Below are positions 8,653 to 17,246 of a stretch of DNA of 64,000 nt, one piece after another. The notes beneath the pieces are model-generated. The model saw only the letters and a program-made list of their open reading frames with translations, was not told the DNA's origin and made no database searches. Position 1 is the first letter of the stretch. Each line of letters starts with the position of its first letter. A program made the position numbers and the translations under genes. The stretch is taken from the NCBI RefSeq assembly GCF_022788715.1, contig NZ_CP085170.1:1-64000 (forward strand). Reading direction: 5' to 3'. This DNA comes from Sulfitobacter sp. DSM 110093. GTDB taxonomy: Bacteria; Pseudomonadota; Alphaproteobacteria; Rhodobacterales; Rhodobacteraceae.

Positions 8653-9672
8653 TTACTGGCTGGCGTTCGCCATTTCTTCACGCATCATCTCATAGGCAGC
8701 TTGCCCATCAACGCCCGCTTCGTCGAGCTCCGCGATCACCTTGTCACGCACCTTGGCAGCCATCGCGGCAAAGCGGGCCTGATCCTCTTCGGAGGCGGTG
8801 ACGATCTTGTTGTCGCCTGCTCCCTCAGTGGCTTCGCGCGCATCAACGTCGCTTTGATCCCAGACCGCGCCCATCATGCGGCTTGCGGTTTCGCCAAAGA
8901 CGTCGCTGTCGAGTTTTTGCTGCACGTCTTCAGGCAAGCCATCAAAGGTCTCTTGGCTCATGATGACCGAGAAAGAGCCGCGATAGAAACCACCGGGCAT
9001 TTCATAGACGTTCTTGGCGACTTCGTTCAGCCTAAAGCTGATCCGCTCGCCCATGTTCATCGCCACGGCATCTGCGGCACCAGAATCGAGTGTCTCATAG
9101 ACTTTGGGCGCGGGCACCTGAATACCAACAAGGCCAAGTTCGGCCCCCACATCTGCCGATACACCACCACCAAGTCGAGTCTTCAGACCTTGAAGATCGT
9201 CGAGGGTGTTCACTTCCTTATTGGAGTGGATTTGGCCCGGACCATGGGTCGTCAGCGCGATTACCTTAACGCCGCGATGCTCGTCCAAATCGGCCAACAT
9301 CGCTTCATGCACCCGCCAATGGGCGACCGATGCGGCCTCGGCATTGCCCTCATATCCGGGGATTTCCACCAGCTTGGTGCCGACGAAACGACCGGGCGTG
9401 TAGCCATGAAACAGGATCGCGATATCGGCGGCACCGTCCAGCAGCAGGTCCATCTGCGCAGGTGGCGGGGCGAGACCATTTTTCAACTCAGTCTCGATCA
9501 GCCCATCGCTGGCTTCGGACATCATATCGGTCAGCTGCGTGAACATGCCGGTGTTGACTGGGTGGCTCGGCGGCAGCCATGTGGAAATGGTCAGCGTCTC
9601 GGCAGCAAATGCGCCGGTCGCGGTGCAGAGCGCAAGCGCACTGGTCGTGAAAAACTTGGTGAATTTGGTCAT
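8653..9672 (-). CDS. dctP: TRAP transporter periplasmic substrate-binding protein (DctP family), TRAP system 1
   Basis: The 339-residue protein begins with a clear signal peptide (MTKFTKFFTTSALALC, cleavage near ALA/AFA-AE at about 23). It has the DctP fold motifs KTRLGGG and DAVAMNMGE. It captures an organic acid in the periplasm and hands it to DctQM. ATG 9672 is preceded by GGAGG-like sequence on the minus strand. It stands downstream of a MarR gene, and the gap contains an inverted repeat resembling the operator of the divergent aromatic operon, so the ligand is probably an aromatic or indolic acid. The ligand itself cannot be read from the sequence. Confidence 0.92.
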   Translation of the reverse strand: MTKFTKFFTTSALALCTATGAFAAETLTISTWLPPSHPVNTGMFTQLTDMMSEASDGLIETELKNGLAPPPAQMDLLLDGAADIAILFHGYTPGRFVGTKLVEIPGYEGNAEAASVAHWRVHEAMLADLDEHRGVKVIALTTHGPGQIHSNKEVNTLDDLQGLKTRLGGGVSADVGAELGLVGIQVPAPKVYETLDSGAADAVAMNMGERISFRLNEVAKNVYEMPGGFYRGSFSVIMSQETFDGLPEDVQQKLDSDVFGETASRMMGAVWDQSDVDAREATEGAGDNKIVTASEEDQARFAAMAAKVRDKVIAELDEAGVDGQAAYEMMREEMANASQ

Positions 9673-9737
9673 TTTGGGCTCCTCCCCATATCGTTCGATA
9701 TGCCTCGGCGGGGTTCTCCCAAACCCGTGTCGCCAAG

Positions 9738-9755
9738 TATATGCTTTTTCATGTA
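9738..9755. promoter_or_regulatory. Candidate MarR operator upstream of dctP (imperfect inverted repeat)
   Basis: TATATG-N6-CATGTA resembles the perfect repeat ATATGA-N4-TCATAT at 10403-10418 on the other side of the marR gene. A MarR dimer binding both sites would tie uptake and catabolism together. Confidence 0.4.
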
Positions 9756-9809
9756 TTCACATTTAGAGCACGATTGGAACCGTTTTTTATGGCCAGAGCA
9801 AGAGCGTGT

Positions 9810-10304
9810 TCAACCCTTCTGGTCGGTTGACCCATCCAGCGCCGCAAGCAAAGATTTGAGGGCTGGTTTCAATTGCGCCCCCTCATTGCCCCTGAGCATT
9901 TCCATCAAAGCGGCCTCATGACGCCGCGCTTGTGGCACCAGTTCAGCGGCCAGCGCGCGGCCCGCATTAGTCAGATAGACCCGCACGCGACGGCCATCGG
10001 CGGGGTCACTGCGGCGGATCAAAAGCCCGCGTTCCTCCATCTGGGCGATGATTCGCGTGAGGCGTGATTGTTCGGCCAGTGCCTGACGCGCCAATTGCGT
10101 GATCATCGCGCCATCAGTGTCTGAAAGGCAGGCCAGCACGCGCCATTCCGGCACCCGCAGCCCGGCTTTGCGCACCTGCGCGTGGAACTGGGCGCTCGCC
10201 ACATCACTGGCCGCCGCCAACAAATAGAGCAGGTAATCGGAGACGAATCCCCCCTCAGGACCCGTGTCTGTGTCAGAGGTTACGTCGGTCTTTTGCTGCG
10301 TCAC
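9810..10304 (-). CDS. MarR family transcriptional regulator of the TRAP 1 / aromatic operon
   Basis: The 164-residue protein has the MarR winged helix-turn-helix: PEWRVLACLSD, then the recognition helix region LAEQSRLTRIIAQMEERGL and a beta-wing with SDPADGRRVRVYLT. MarR proteins are usually dimeric repressors released by aromatic acids. It is divergent from the Rieske/CoA-ligase operon, with 137 bases between, where a perfect palindrome overlaps a good sigma-70 promoter. It lies upstream of dctP in the same direction. Auxin-degradation loci of the iad type are also controlled by a MarR protein, which fits but does not prove that role here. Confidence 0.92.
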   Translation of the reverse strand: MTQQKTDVTSDTDTGPEGGFVSDYLLYLLAAASDVASAQFHAQVRKAGLRVPEWRVLACLSDTDGAMITQLARQALAEQSRLTRIIAQMEERGLLIRRSDPADGRRVRVYLTNAGRALAAELVPQARRHEAALMEMLRGNEGAQLKPALKSLLAALDGSTDQKG

Positions 10305-10390
10305 ACCTGTTAAGCCTTTGATGGAAAGAGGGCTCCTTGCGCCTCGGCACCCCTAAATGGCGGGCAAATTCGCGCTTGGCAAGAAAACCC

Positions 10391-10419
10391 TTGACCGAAA
10401 CTATATGAAAAATCATATT
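10391..10419 (+). promoter_or_regulatory. Sigma-70-type promoter of the aromatic catabolic operon
   Basis: -35 TTGACC (10391-10396), a 17-base spacer and -10 CATATT (10414-10419) lie upstream of the reductase gene. The -10 box overlaps the inverted repeat proposed as the MarR operator, so bound repressor would block polymerase. Confidence 0.6.
10403..10418. promoter_or_regulatory. Candidate MarR operator in the divergent promoter region
   Basis: ATATGA-AAAA-TCATAT is a perfect inverted repeat with 6-bp arms, placed between the -35 and -10 boxes of the plus-strand operon and 99 bases upstream of the marR start. The size and symmetry fit a MarR dimer. Confidence 0.6.
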
Positions 10420-10441
10420 GTTTACCACGGGAGGATGTCAC

Positions 10442-11392
10442 ATGTCGAAGATCGATGCCATTGTGCGCGAGGTCACAGCGCTGACCGATCGCATTAGCGA
10501 ATTCCAGATTGAGGCAGCAGACGGCAGCGCGCTGCCGGCATGGGAGGCGGGCGCGCATGTGCTTTTCGACTTGCCCGACGGCGACACCCGCGCCTATTCC
10601 CTAATTGCTTTCGATCTGATTCCCGAGGACCCCAAAAGCTACCGCATCGCAGTCCAGCGTGAGCCTGAGGGCAAGGGCGGTTCCACCCATATGCACGGGC
10701 TGAAACCGGGCGCTGCGATCACCTGTGCCGTCCCAAAGAACGACTTTGCCCTGACCCCGGACGCGCCTGCTGTGCTGCTGGCCGGGGGGATTGGCATCAC
10801 GCCGATGATCTCGATGGCGACGACACTTAAGGTGGCTGGTCAGGCGTTCGACTTTCACTACTCTGGCCGCAGCGCGCCGTTCATGGCCTATCACGATACC
10901 CTGCGCGATACCTTCGGCGATGCCTTGTATCTGCATTGTGACGATGACGACAGCGCGCTGGACCTTGATGCGGTGATTGCCTCTGCGGGCGTCGACGCGC
11001 ATCTCTATGTCTGTGGCCCTAAGGGGCTGATCGAAGCAGTAAAGGCCAAGGCCGAAGCGGCGGGGATCGCAGCAGACCGCATCCATTTTGAGCTCTTCGA
11101 CGCACCCCAAGACCAGCAGGGCGACAGCGCCTTTGAGGTCGAGTTGGCCTCAAGCGGGGAGGTTTTCACCATCCCCCCCGGCCAATCCATCATCGACGTG
11201 CTGGAAGCGGGCGGTGTCGACGTCATGTACGACTGCCAGCGCGGCGATTGCGGCATTTGCCAATGCGACGTGCTCAGCGGCACGCCCGATCACCGCGACG
11301 TGGTTCTGTCCGAGGCCGAACGCGCGGCAGGCAATGTCATGCAAATCTGCGTCAGCCGCGCCAAGTCGCCACGTTTAGTACTCGACATCTGA
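10442..11392 (+). CDS. Rieske oxygenase reductase (PDR/VanB-type, C-terminal 2Fe-2S ferredoxin)
   Basis: The 316-residue electron-transfer protein has an N-terminal flavin-binding barrel (AYSLI), an NAD-binding domain (LLAGGIGITPM) and a C-terminal plant-type 2Fe-2S domain with C265, C270, C273 and C303. It passes electrons from NAD(P)H to the dioxygenase encoded just downstream. ATG 10442 is chosen over an upstream in-frame TTG because a GGGAGG ribosome site precedes it. It is the first gene of an eight-gene operon. Flavin and reductase-domain order match the phthalate dioxygenase reductase class. Confidence 0.92.
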   Translation: MSKIDAIVREVTALTDRISEFQIEAADGSALPAWEAGAHVLFDLPDGDTRAYSLIAFDLIPEDPKSYRIAVQREPEGKGGSTHMHGLKPGAAITCAVPKNDFALTPDAPAVLLAGGIGITPMISMATTLKVAGQAFDFHYSGRSAPFMAYHDTLRDTFGDALYLHCDDDDSALDLDAVIASAGVDAHLYVCGPKGLIEAVKAKAEAAGIAADRIHFELFDAPQDQQGDSAFEVELASSGEVFTIPPGQSIIDVLEAGGVDVMYDCQRGDCGICQCDVLSGTPDHRDVVLSEAERAAGNVMQICVSRAKSPRLVLDI

Positions 11393-11403
11393 GGGAGGAA
11401 CTC

Positions 11404-12738
11404 ATGGGACGTTATGACAGCCCGGCGGCACTGGCCGCCCTGGTGCAGCCACATCAGGTGCACCGCGATATCTACACCGACCCGGAGGTGTTCCAGCAAG
11501 AGATGATGCACCTATTCGCCAATGCATGGGTCTTTGTCGGCCATGAAAGCCAGACGCCGAACAAGGGCGATTATTTCAGCACCCATATCGGCACTCAGCC
11601 GGTCATTCAGGTGCGTCATTCCACCGGCGACATCCATGTGCTGCTGAACCGCTGCCCGCATAAGGGCACGAAAATCGTCATCGACCGGCAGGGCAACACC
11701 GGCAAGTTCTTCCGCTGCCCCTATCATGCATGGAGCTTCAAAACTGACGGCTGCCTTTTGGCGATCCCGCTCAAAAAAGGCTACCAAGATACCGGGCTGG
11801 AAGAGACAGACAGCGGCAAGGGCATGCGCAGTGTCGGCAATGTGAAGAACTACCGCGGCTTCATCTTTGCCCGCCTCGCGGAAGAGGGCATGAGCTTCGA
11901 AGAGTTCTTTGGCGAGAGCCTAACCTCGCTTGATAATATGGTGGACCGCTCCCCCGCCGGACGGCTCGAAGTCGTCGGCCCGCCGCTGCGCTACATGCAT
12001 CATTGCAACTGGAAGATGCTGGTCGAAAACCAGACCGACACCTGCCACCCGATGGTGGCGCACGAAAGCTCCGCCGGGACGGCGGTGAAGCTCTACGAGG
12101 AACTGGGCCTCCCCGAAGGCGCCCCCAAACCCCCCGCGATGGAGATCATCGCCCCCTTCATGTCGCCGTACGAATTTTTCGAAGGCATGGGCATCCGCAC
12201 TTGGCCAAACGGCCATGGGCACACGGGGGTAAACCACTCTATCCACTCGGATTATTCCGCCATTCCCGGCTATTTCGAGGCGCTCTGCGAAAGCTACGGG
12301 GAAGAAAAAGCCAAGGCGATCCTGGACGAAAACCGCCACAACACGGTCTATTTCCCCAACATCATGATCAAAGGCCCGATCCAGCAGCTGCGCGTTTTCA
12401 TCCCCATCGCGGCGGACCGCACGGTGGTGGAAAGCTACATCTACCGCCTCGTCGACGCCCCGGATGAGCTGACCGCCCGCACCGCGATGTACAACCGCAT
12501 GATCAACGCGCCGACCTCCATCGTCGGCCACGACGACCTAGAGATGTACGAGCGTGCGCAGGAAGGGCTGATGGTCGACGGGATGGAATGGGTGAACATT
12601 CAACGCCTGATCGAGGACGACGAAGACTTCGAGGTGGAGGCGGTCGAAAACGGCACAACCGAACGCCAGATGCGCAACCAATTCCACGCTTGGGTCAAGT
12701 TCATGACCATAGGCCAAACAGCGGAGGCTGCGGAATGA
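11404..12738 (+). CDS. Aromatic ring-hydroxylating dioxygenase, alpha (catalytic) subunit
   Basis: The 444-residue Rieske oxygenase has a 2Fe-2S centre ligated by C84/H86 (CPHKG) and C105/H108 (CPYHAW). The mononuclear iron site includes H215 and H220 in DTCHPMVAH. With the beta subunit and the reductase it should add both atoms of O2 across an aromatic double bond. ATG 11404 follows a GAGGGAGGA ribosome site. Substrate is not readable from the motifs. Context (CoA ligase, retro-aldolase-like thiolase, isatin-hydrolase-like cyclase) suggests indole-3-acetate or another aryl-acetate. Its stop overlaps the beta subunit start (ATGA). Confidence 0.94.
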   Translation: MGRYDSPAALAALVQPHQVHRDIYTDPEVFQQEMMHLFANAWVFVGHESQTPNKGDYFSTHIGTQPVIQVRHSTGDIHVLLNRCPHKGTKIVIDRQGNTGKFFRCPYHAWSFKTDGCLLAIPLKKGYQDTGLEETDSGKGMRSVGNVKNYRGFIFARLAEEGMSFEEFFGESLTSLDNMVDRSPAGRLEVVGPPLRYMHHCNWKMLVENQTDTCHPMVAHESSAGTAVKLYEELGLPEGAPKPPAMEIIAPFMSPYEFFEGMGIRTWPNGHGHTGVNHSIHSDYSAIPGYFEALCESYGEEKAKAILDENRHNTVYFPNIMIKGPIQQLRVFIPIAADRTVVESYIYRLVDAPDELTARTAMYNRMINAPTSIVGHDDLEMYERAQEGLMVDGMEWVNIQRLIEDDEDFEVEAVENGTTERQMRNQFHAWVKFMTIGQTAEAAE

Positions 12739-13214
12739 GCGTGACCCGCGAAACCCTGATCGACTTCATCTATGACGAAGTGCGCATGTTGGACGAGGGG
12801 CGCTATACCGAATGGCTGAACCTCTGGCTGGCGGATGGGCATTACTGGATGCCGCTGGACTATCAGCAGACCGATCCGATCAACGAAACATCGTTGATGT
12901 ATGAGGATATGTTCATGCTAAAATTGCGCGTCGAACGGCTCAACGGCGCGCGGACCTTCAGCCAAAAGCCCAAAAGCCGCTGCCATCATGTGATCCAGCG
13001 TCCCTTCGTGGACGAGATGGACAGGGAGGCGGGGCGCTTCGTCACGACCACCTTCATGCACTATGTTGAGACGCGGCTTGATGAGCAGCAACTGCTCGCC
13101 GTCACCGCGCGGCATGAGTTGGCCATGGTCGATGGCGCGCTGCGGATTGCCAACAAACGGGTCGATATCGTCAATTGCGATGCGGCCTTTCGCAACATTC
13201 AGTTGCTGCCATGA
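12735..13214 (+). CDS. Aromatic ring-hydroxylating dioxygenase, beta subunit
   Basis: The 159-residue protein has the NTF2-like cone fold of ring-hydroxylating dioxygenase small subunits. Recognisable segments are FIYDEVRMLDEGRYTEWLNLW at the N-terminus, followed by HYWMPL and SRCHHVIQ. It has a structural role in the alpha3beta3 enzyme. The start is set by the 4-base ATGA overlap with the alpha gene, and its own stop overlaps the CoA-ligase start in the same way. Such tight coupling supports a dedicated complex. Confidence 0.92.
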   Translation: MSVTRETLIDFIYDEVRMLDEGRYTEWLNLWLADGHYWMPLDYQQTDPINETSLMYEDMFMLKLRVERLNGARTFSQKPKSRCHHVIQRPFVDEMDREAGRFVTTTFMHYVETRLDEQQLLAVTARHELAMVDGALRIANKRVDIVNCDAAFRNIQLLP

Positions 13215-14836
13215 TCGCGCCAGAGATCGCAACGGTTTACGCGGCCTTTCAGGACACCGCCGCGCGGCATCCCAACCGCGCCTTTCTCAATGTCTTGCCA
13301 GAAACGGCGGAAATCTACGGCATCGCGGCGGGAGAGGTGACCTACGCCGAAGCCGCGCGCGAAGTCGCTGCTCTGCGGGAGGACATCAGGGGCGCAGGCT
13401 ACCTACCCGGCCAGCGGGTCATGCTGCTGATGGAGAACCGCCCGGCGTTTTTCCTTTGGTGGCTGGCGCTGAACGGTCTGGGTCTGTCGGTCGTGCCGGT
13501 GAACCCCGATTTGCGCACGGCAGAGCTCAGCTATATGATCGACCACGCCGAGCCTGTCTTGGCCGTGGCGATCCCTTCACGTAGCGATGATCTGCGCGCG
13601 GCAGCGCGGCAAGCGGGGCGCGACATGCCGGTGATTGCACCGGGCGATTCACTCCCATCGCCGGTTACGTTCACGGCCATCGCGGCGCGTAATGGCGGCG
13701 CGGAGGACGCGGAAGCCGCACTTCTCTACACCTCCGGCACCACGGGCCAGCCCAAAGGCTGCATCCTCACCAACACCTATTTCCTCGACGCCGGGCGGTG
13801 GTACGCCGACACGGGCGGGCTCTGCGCACTGTCGCAAGACGGCGAGCGCATGATCACGCCCCTGCCGATCTTCCATATGAACGCGATGGCCTATTCCTTT
13901 ATGGCGATGATTGCCGTGGGCGGCTGCCTGACCGCGCTTGATCGGTTCCATCCGCGCAGCTGGTGGGCCTCGGTCCGCGCCTCAAGGGCGACCTGCCTGC
14001 ACTATCTCGGCGTGATGCCGTCGATGCTGATGGGGGCTGACGAAGACGAAGCAGACCGCGATCACGCCCTGCGTTTCGGTTTCGGCGCAGGGGTCGACCC
14101 GAAACTCCACGCCGCGTTTGAGGCACGCTTTGGCTTTCCGTTGGTGGAGGCGTGGGCCATGACCGAAACCGGGGCAGGCGCCGTGATCTGCGCCAACCGC
14201 ACACCCCGCAGGGTGGGCGAAAGCTGCCTTGGTGCGCCCGAGGATGGGCTGGATGTGCGGCTAATCGATGATGCCGGGCAAGACGCGGAACAGGGCGAAC
14301 TGCTGGTGCGCCGCGCGGGCAGCGACCCCCGGCGCGGGTTTTTCGCGGGCTATTTCAAAAATCCCCAAGCCACCGATGAAGCATGGCAAGGCGGCTGGTT
14401 CCACACCGGAGACATCGTGCGCCGCGCACCGGATGGGGCGATGTTCTTTGTCGACCGCAAGAAAAACGTCATCCGCCGCTCGGGCGAAAACATCGCGGCG
14501 GTGGAGGTAGAATCGACCCTAATGCGGCATCCCGCCGTGGCCAGCGCCGCCGTCGCCGCCGTGCCTGACGCGGTGCGCGGGGATGAGGTCTTTGCCTGTA
14601 TCGTCGCGAAAGACGCAGGCGCTGATCCTGCCGACTTGGCGCAGGAAATCACCCGATGGTGCCTCAACCAACTTGCCTATTACAAAGCCCCCGGCTTCAT
14701 AGCCTTTGTCGAGACGCTGCCCCTGACCGCCACCCAAAAACTCCAACGCGGGGTGTTGAAAACGCTGGCCGCCGACCTGCTCGACGACCCCGCCACGCAA
14801 GACATGCGCAGGCTGAAGAAACGGACAGCGGCATGA
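13211..14836 (+). CDS. Acyl/aryl-CoA ligase (AMP-forming, ANL superfamily)
   Basis: The 541-residue enzyme has the ANL phosphate-binding motif YTSGTTGQPKG (about 173-183), the adenylate region WAMTETGAG, the hinge GDIVRRAPDGAMFFVDRKKNVIRRSGENI and a C-terminal lysine near LTATQKLQRG. It converts a carboxylic acid, ATP and CoA to an acyl-CoA. It lies directly after the dioxygenase genes with a 4-base overlap and before a thiolase-like gene. The natural reading is that the oxygenated aryl acid is activated before carbon-carbon cleavage. Exact substrate is unknown. Confidence 0.92.
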   Translation: MIAPEIATVYAAFQDTAARHPNRAFLNVLPETAEIYGIAAGEVTYAEAAREVAALREDIRGAGYLPGQRVMLLMENRPAFFLWWLALNGLGLSVVPVNPDLRTAELSYMIDHAEPVLAVAIPSRSDDLRAAARQAGRDMPVIAPGDSLPSPVTFTAIAARNGGAEDAEAALLYTSGTTGQPKGCILTNTYFLDAGRWYADTGGLCALSQDGERMITPLPIFHMNAMAYSFMAMIAVGGCLTALDRFHPRSWWASVRASRATCLHYLGVMPSMLMGADEDEADRDHALRFGFGAGVDPKLHAAFEARFGFPLVEAWAMTETGAGAVICANRTPRRVGESCLGAPEDGLDVRLIDDAGQDAEQGELLVRRAGSDPRRGFFAGYFKNPQATDEAWQGGWFHTGDIVRRAPDGAMFFVDRKKNVIRRSGENIAAVEVESTLMRHPAVASAAVAAVPDAVRGDEVFACIVAKDAGADPADLAQEITRWCLNQLAYYKAPGFIAFVETLPLTATQKLQRGVLKTLAADLLDDPATQDMRRLKKRTAA

Positions 14837-16002
14837 GGCGTCAGGGCTATGACGGTGTGGTGCTCGCGGCACCCACCTCGGTTCCCTACGCGCGCTACAG
14901 CAACGAGACGGCGCATTGGTGGATTGCCCGCGCCCTGCGCGAGATGCTGGGCAAGGCCAAGATCGCGCCCAGTGAGTTGGACGGGTTCTCGGTCTCCAGC
15001 TTCTCGCTCGCGCCAGACACGCCAGTCGGGCTGACCCAGCATCTGGGGCTTTCCCCGCGCTGGCTTGATACTGTGCCCACAGGCGGCGCCAGCGGGGTGA
15101 TCGCGCTGCGCCGTGCGGCGCGGGCGGTGCAAGCGGGCGATGTGGACGTGGTCGCCTGCGTGGCGGGGGACGCGAACCGGATCGATAGCTTTCGCAGCCT
15201 GCTTAGCGGCTTTTCGCGCTTTTCGATGGATGCGACTTTTCCCTATGGGTTCGGCGGCCCCAACGCGAGTTTCGCCCTGCTGATGGACCGCTACATGCAG
15301 GAATACGGCGCCACGCGAGAGGACTTTGGCCATATTGCGGTGTCGCAACGCGCGAACGCCGGGCACTACCCCACTGCACTGATGAAGACCCCGCTGACCC
15401 TCGACCAATACCTCGACGCGCGAATGATCTCAGACCCCATCGCGCTTTTCGATTGCGTCATGCCCTGCGCCGGGGCCGAGGCGTTTGTGGTCATGCGCGA
15501 GGACGAGGCCCTGCGCCGCAACCTCCCCTTCGCCAAAATCAGCGGCACGATTGAACGGCACAACGCCTATCCCGAAGACCCGATGCAACTGCGCGGCGGC
15601 TGGGGCATGGATATTGGGGAGCTCTATGACATGGCGGGTCATGGCCCGGAGGGCGTCGACCTGCTGCAGACCTATGACGATTACCCGGTGATCTCGATGA
15701 TGCAGTTCGAAGACCTCGGGTTCTGCGCGAAGGGCGAAGGGGCGGAATTTGCCCGACAGCGTGATCTGACGATCAATGGTGATTTCCCGCACAACACTTC
15801 GGGTGGGCAATTGTCGGTGGGTCAAGCGGGGGCGGCGGGTGGTTATCTGGGGCTGGTCGAGGCGATCCGGCAGGTGACTGGGCAGGCCGAAGGCACACAG
15901 GTAGCAAACGCCCGACGGGCGCTGGTCTCGGGCTTTGGGATGATCAATTATGACCGGGGCGTCTGTTCGGCGGCGGCGATCATCGAAGGGGGCGGGGCAT
16001 GA
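14833..16002 (+). CDS. Thiolase-superfamily protein lacking the catalytic Cys (Ltp2/SCP-x-like, probable retro-aldolase)
   Basis: The 389-residue protein has the thiolase fold but not thiolase chemistry. At the nucleophile site it reads PTGGASG (82-88) with no cysteine, and the usual GHP histidine motif is replaced by GQA (about 330-332) after NTSGG (321-325). The steroid enzyme Ltp2 is similarly Cys-less and, together with a DUF35 protein, cleaves a tertiary beta-hydroxyacyl-CoA by retro-aldol reaction. The next gene here is such a DUF35 protein, joined by an ATGA overlap. I infer an aldolase that releases acetyl-CoA from an aryl-hydroxy-acetyl-CoA. A non-catalytic scaffold is the alternative. 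Confidence 0.85.
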   Translation: MRRQGYDGVVLAAPTSVPYARYSNETAHWWIARALREMLGKAKIAPSELDGFSVSSFSLAPDTPVGLTQHLGLSPRWLDTVPTGGASGVIALRRAARAVQAGDVDVVACVAGDANRIDSFRSLLSGFSRFSMDATFPYGFGGPNASFALLMDRYMQEYGATREDFGHIAVSQRANAGHYPTALMKTPLTLDQYLDARMISDPIALFDCVMPCAGAEAFVVMREDEALRRNLPFAKISGTIERHNAYPEDPMQLRGGWGMDIGELYDMAGHGPEGVDLLQTYDDYPVISMMQFEDLGFCAKGEGAEFARQRDLTINGDFPHNTSGGQLSVGQAGAAGGYLGLVEAIRQVTGQAEGTQVANARRALVSGFGMINYDRGVCSAAAIIEGGGA

Positions 16003-17246
16003 CCGAACCATTGATGCCGCCCCAAAAGAAGAACCCGCAAAAGCGCAGCACGGTCCCGACCCTGCCACCTGCCCAACGGTCCCGCGCGGCGCTTGGGCTG
16101 GCGATTGCCGCAGGGCGCGGGCAGTTCGCCCTCCAGCACTGCGCGGATTGCGGCGCGGTGCAATATCCTCCGCGTGATGCCTGCGGCAAATGCCTGTCAG
16201 TGAAGCTTGAGTGGCGCGAGACTGAACCGGCGGGCGAGGTGCTGGCCGAAACGACGATCCGGGTCTCGCCCGACCCTTACTTCCGCGAACGTCTGCCATG
16301 GCGCATTGGCACGGTGCAACTCACCGCGGGGCCGGTTGCGGTGTGCCATCTGCACGGCGATGTCGGGCGTGGGGATCACGTCTGTCTGGCGCTCAAATTG
16401 GACCGGGCTGGGCAGGGGGTCATGGTGGCCCTGCCGCGAGAGGGAAGCGAGTTTATGCAAGATGATCCAACGCTGCGCGCAATGTCGAGCGACCCGAAAC
16501 ACCGGCGGGTGCTGATCACCGATGCTCGCTCTCCCTTGGCGCTGCCGCTGACCCAAGCGCTTTTGAAAGCTGGTGCGGCGCAGGTCTTTCTGGGCGAGCC
16601 GGAGCATTGGCGGCGGTGGGAAGGGCGCGCGGGGTTCGACGGAATGGAAAACGTCAGCCTCATGCCGCTCGACGTGACCGACACCGCCTCGGTCTCGCGC
16701 CTCGCGGCAGAGATTGGCGGCAAGGTCGATATCCTGATCAACTCGGCACAGTTCATCCGCCCCGGCGGAGTGTTGGGCAATGATACGATCTTTGCCCGCG
16801 AGGGGATGGAGACCAATATGCTCGGCCTGATGCGACTGGCGCAGGGCTTTGGCCCGGCGATGGCGTCGCGCACGGCGGACGGTGTGAACTCGGGAGTGGC
16901 TTGGGTGAACATCCTGTCGACGGGGGCCTTGGCGCCCGAGGCAGGGTTCGGCGGGTTCGATGCCTCGCAGGCAGCGGCGCGGTCGCTCAGCCAGACGCTG
17001 CGGGCGGAATTTGCCGGGTCCGGCCTGCGGGTGATGAATGTCTACACCGGCCCGGTAGACGATGAATGGCACCAACCCCTGCCGCCGCCCAAAGTCGCCC
17101 CCCGCGCGCTGGCGCGGATAGTGGTGCGCGGGCTGGTCGATGGGTTGGAAGAGGTCGCCTGCGGTGACGTGGCCAAGGATGCTCTGTCCCGCTGGCTGGA
17201 GGATCCGGCACTGATGGAACGTGAGATGCGGGGGAGCGGCGCATGA
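15999..17246 (+). CDS. Fusion of DUF35 (zinc ribbon, OB fold) with a degenerate short-chain dehydrogenase domain
   Basis: The 415-residue protein starts with a DUF35 module: zinc ribbon C48, C51, C62, C65 (CADCG...CGKC) and an OB fold to about 150. From about 165 it continues as an SDR-like Rossmann domain. That domain has lost the usual marks. The TGxxxGIG loop reads TDARSPLALP, and the YxxxK active site reads F320-DAS-Q324. It is therefore probably a structural pseudo-dehydrogenase. DUF35 proteins partner Cys-less thiolases and bind the acyl-CoA tail. It overlaps the thiolase-like gene by 4 bases and the cyclase by 4 bases, so a fixed complex is likely. Confidence 0.88.
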   Translation: MTEPLMPPQKKNPQKRSTVPTLPPAQRSRAALGLAIAAGRGQFALQHCADCGAVQYPPRDACGKCLSVKLEWRETEPAGEVLAETTIRVSPDPYFRERLPWRIGTVQLTAGPVAVCHLHGDVGRGDHVCLALKLDRAGQGVMVALPREGSEFMQDDPTLRAMSSDPKHRRVLITDARSPLALPLTQALLKAGAAQVFLGEPEHWRRWEGRAGFDGMENVSLMPLDVTDTASVSRLAAEIGGKVDILINSAQFIRPGGVLGNDTIFAREGMETNMLGLMRLAQGFGPAMASRTADGVNSGVAWVNILSTGALAPEAGFGGFDASQAAARSLSQTLRAEFAGSGLRVMNVYTGPVDDEWHQPLPPPKVAPRALARIVVRGLVDGLEEVACGDVAKDALSRWLEDPALMEREMRGSGA

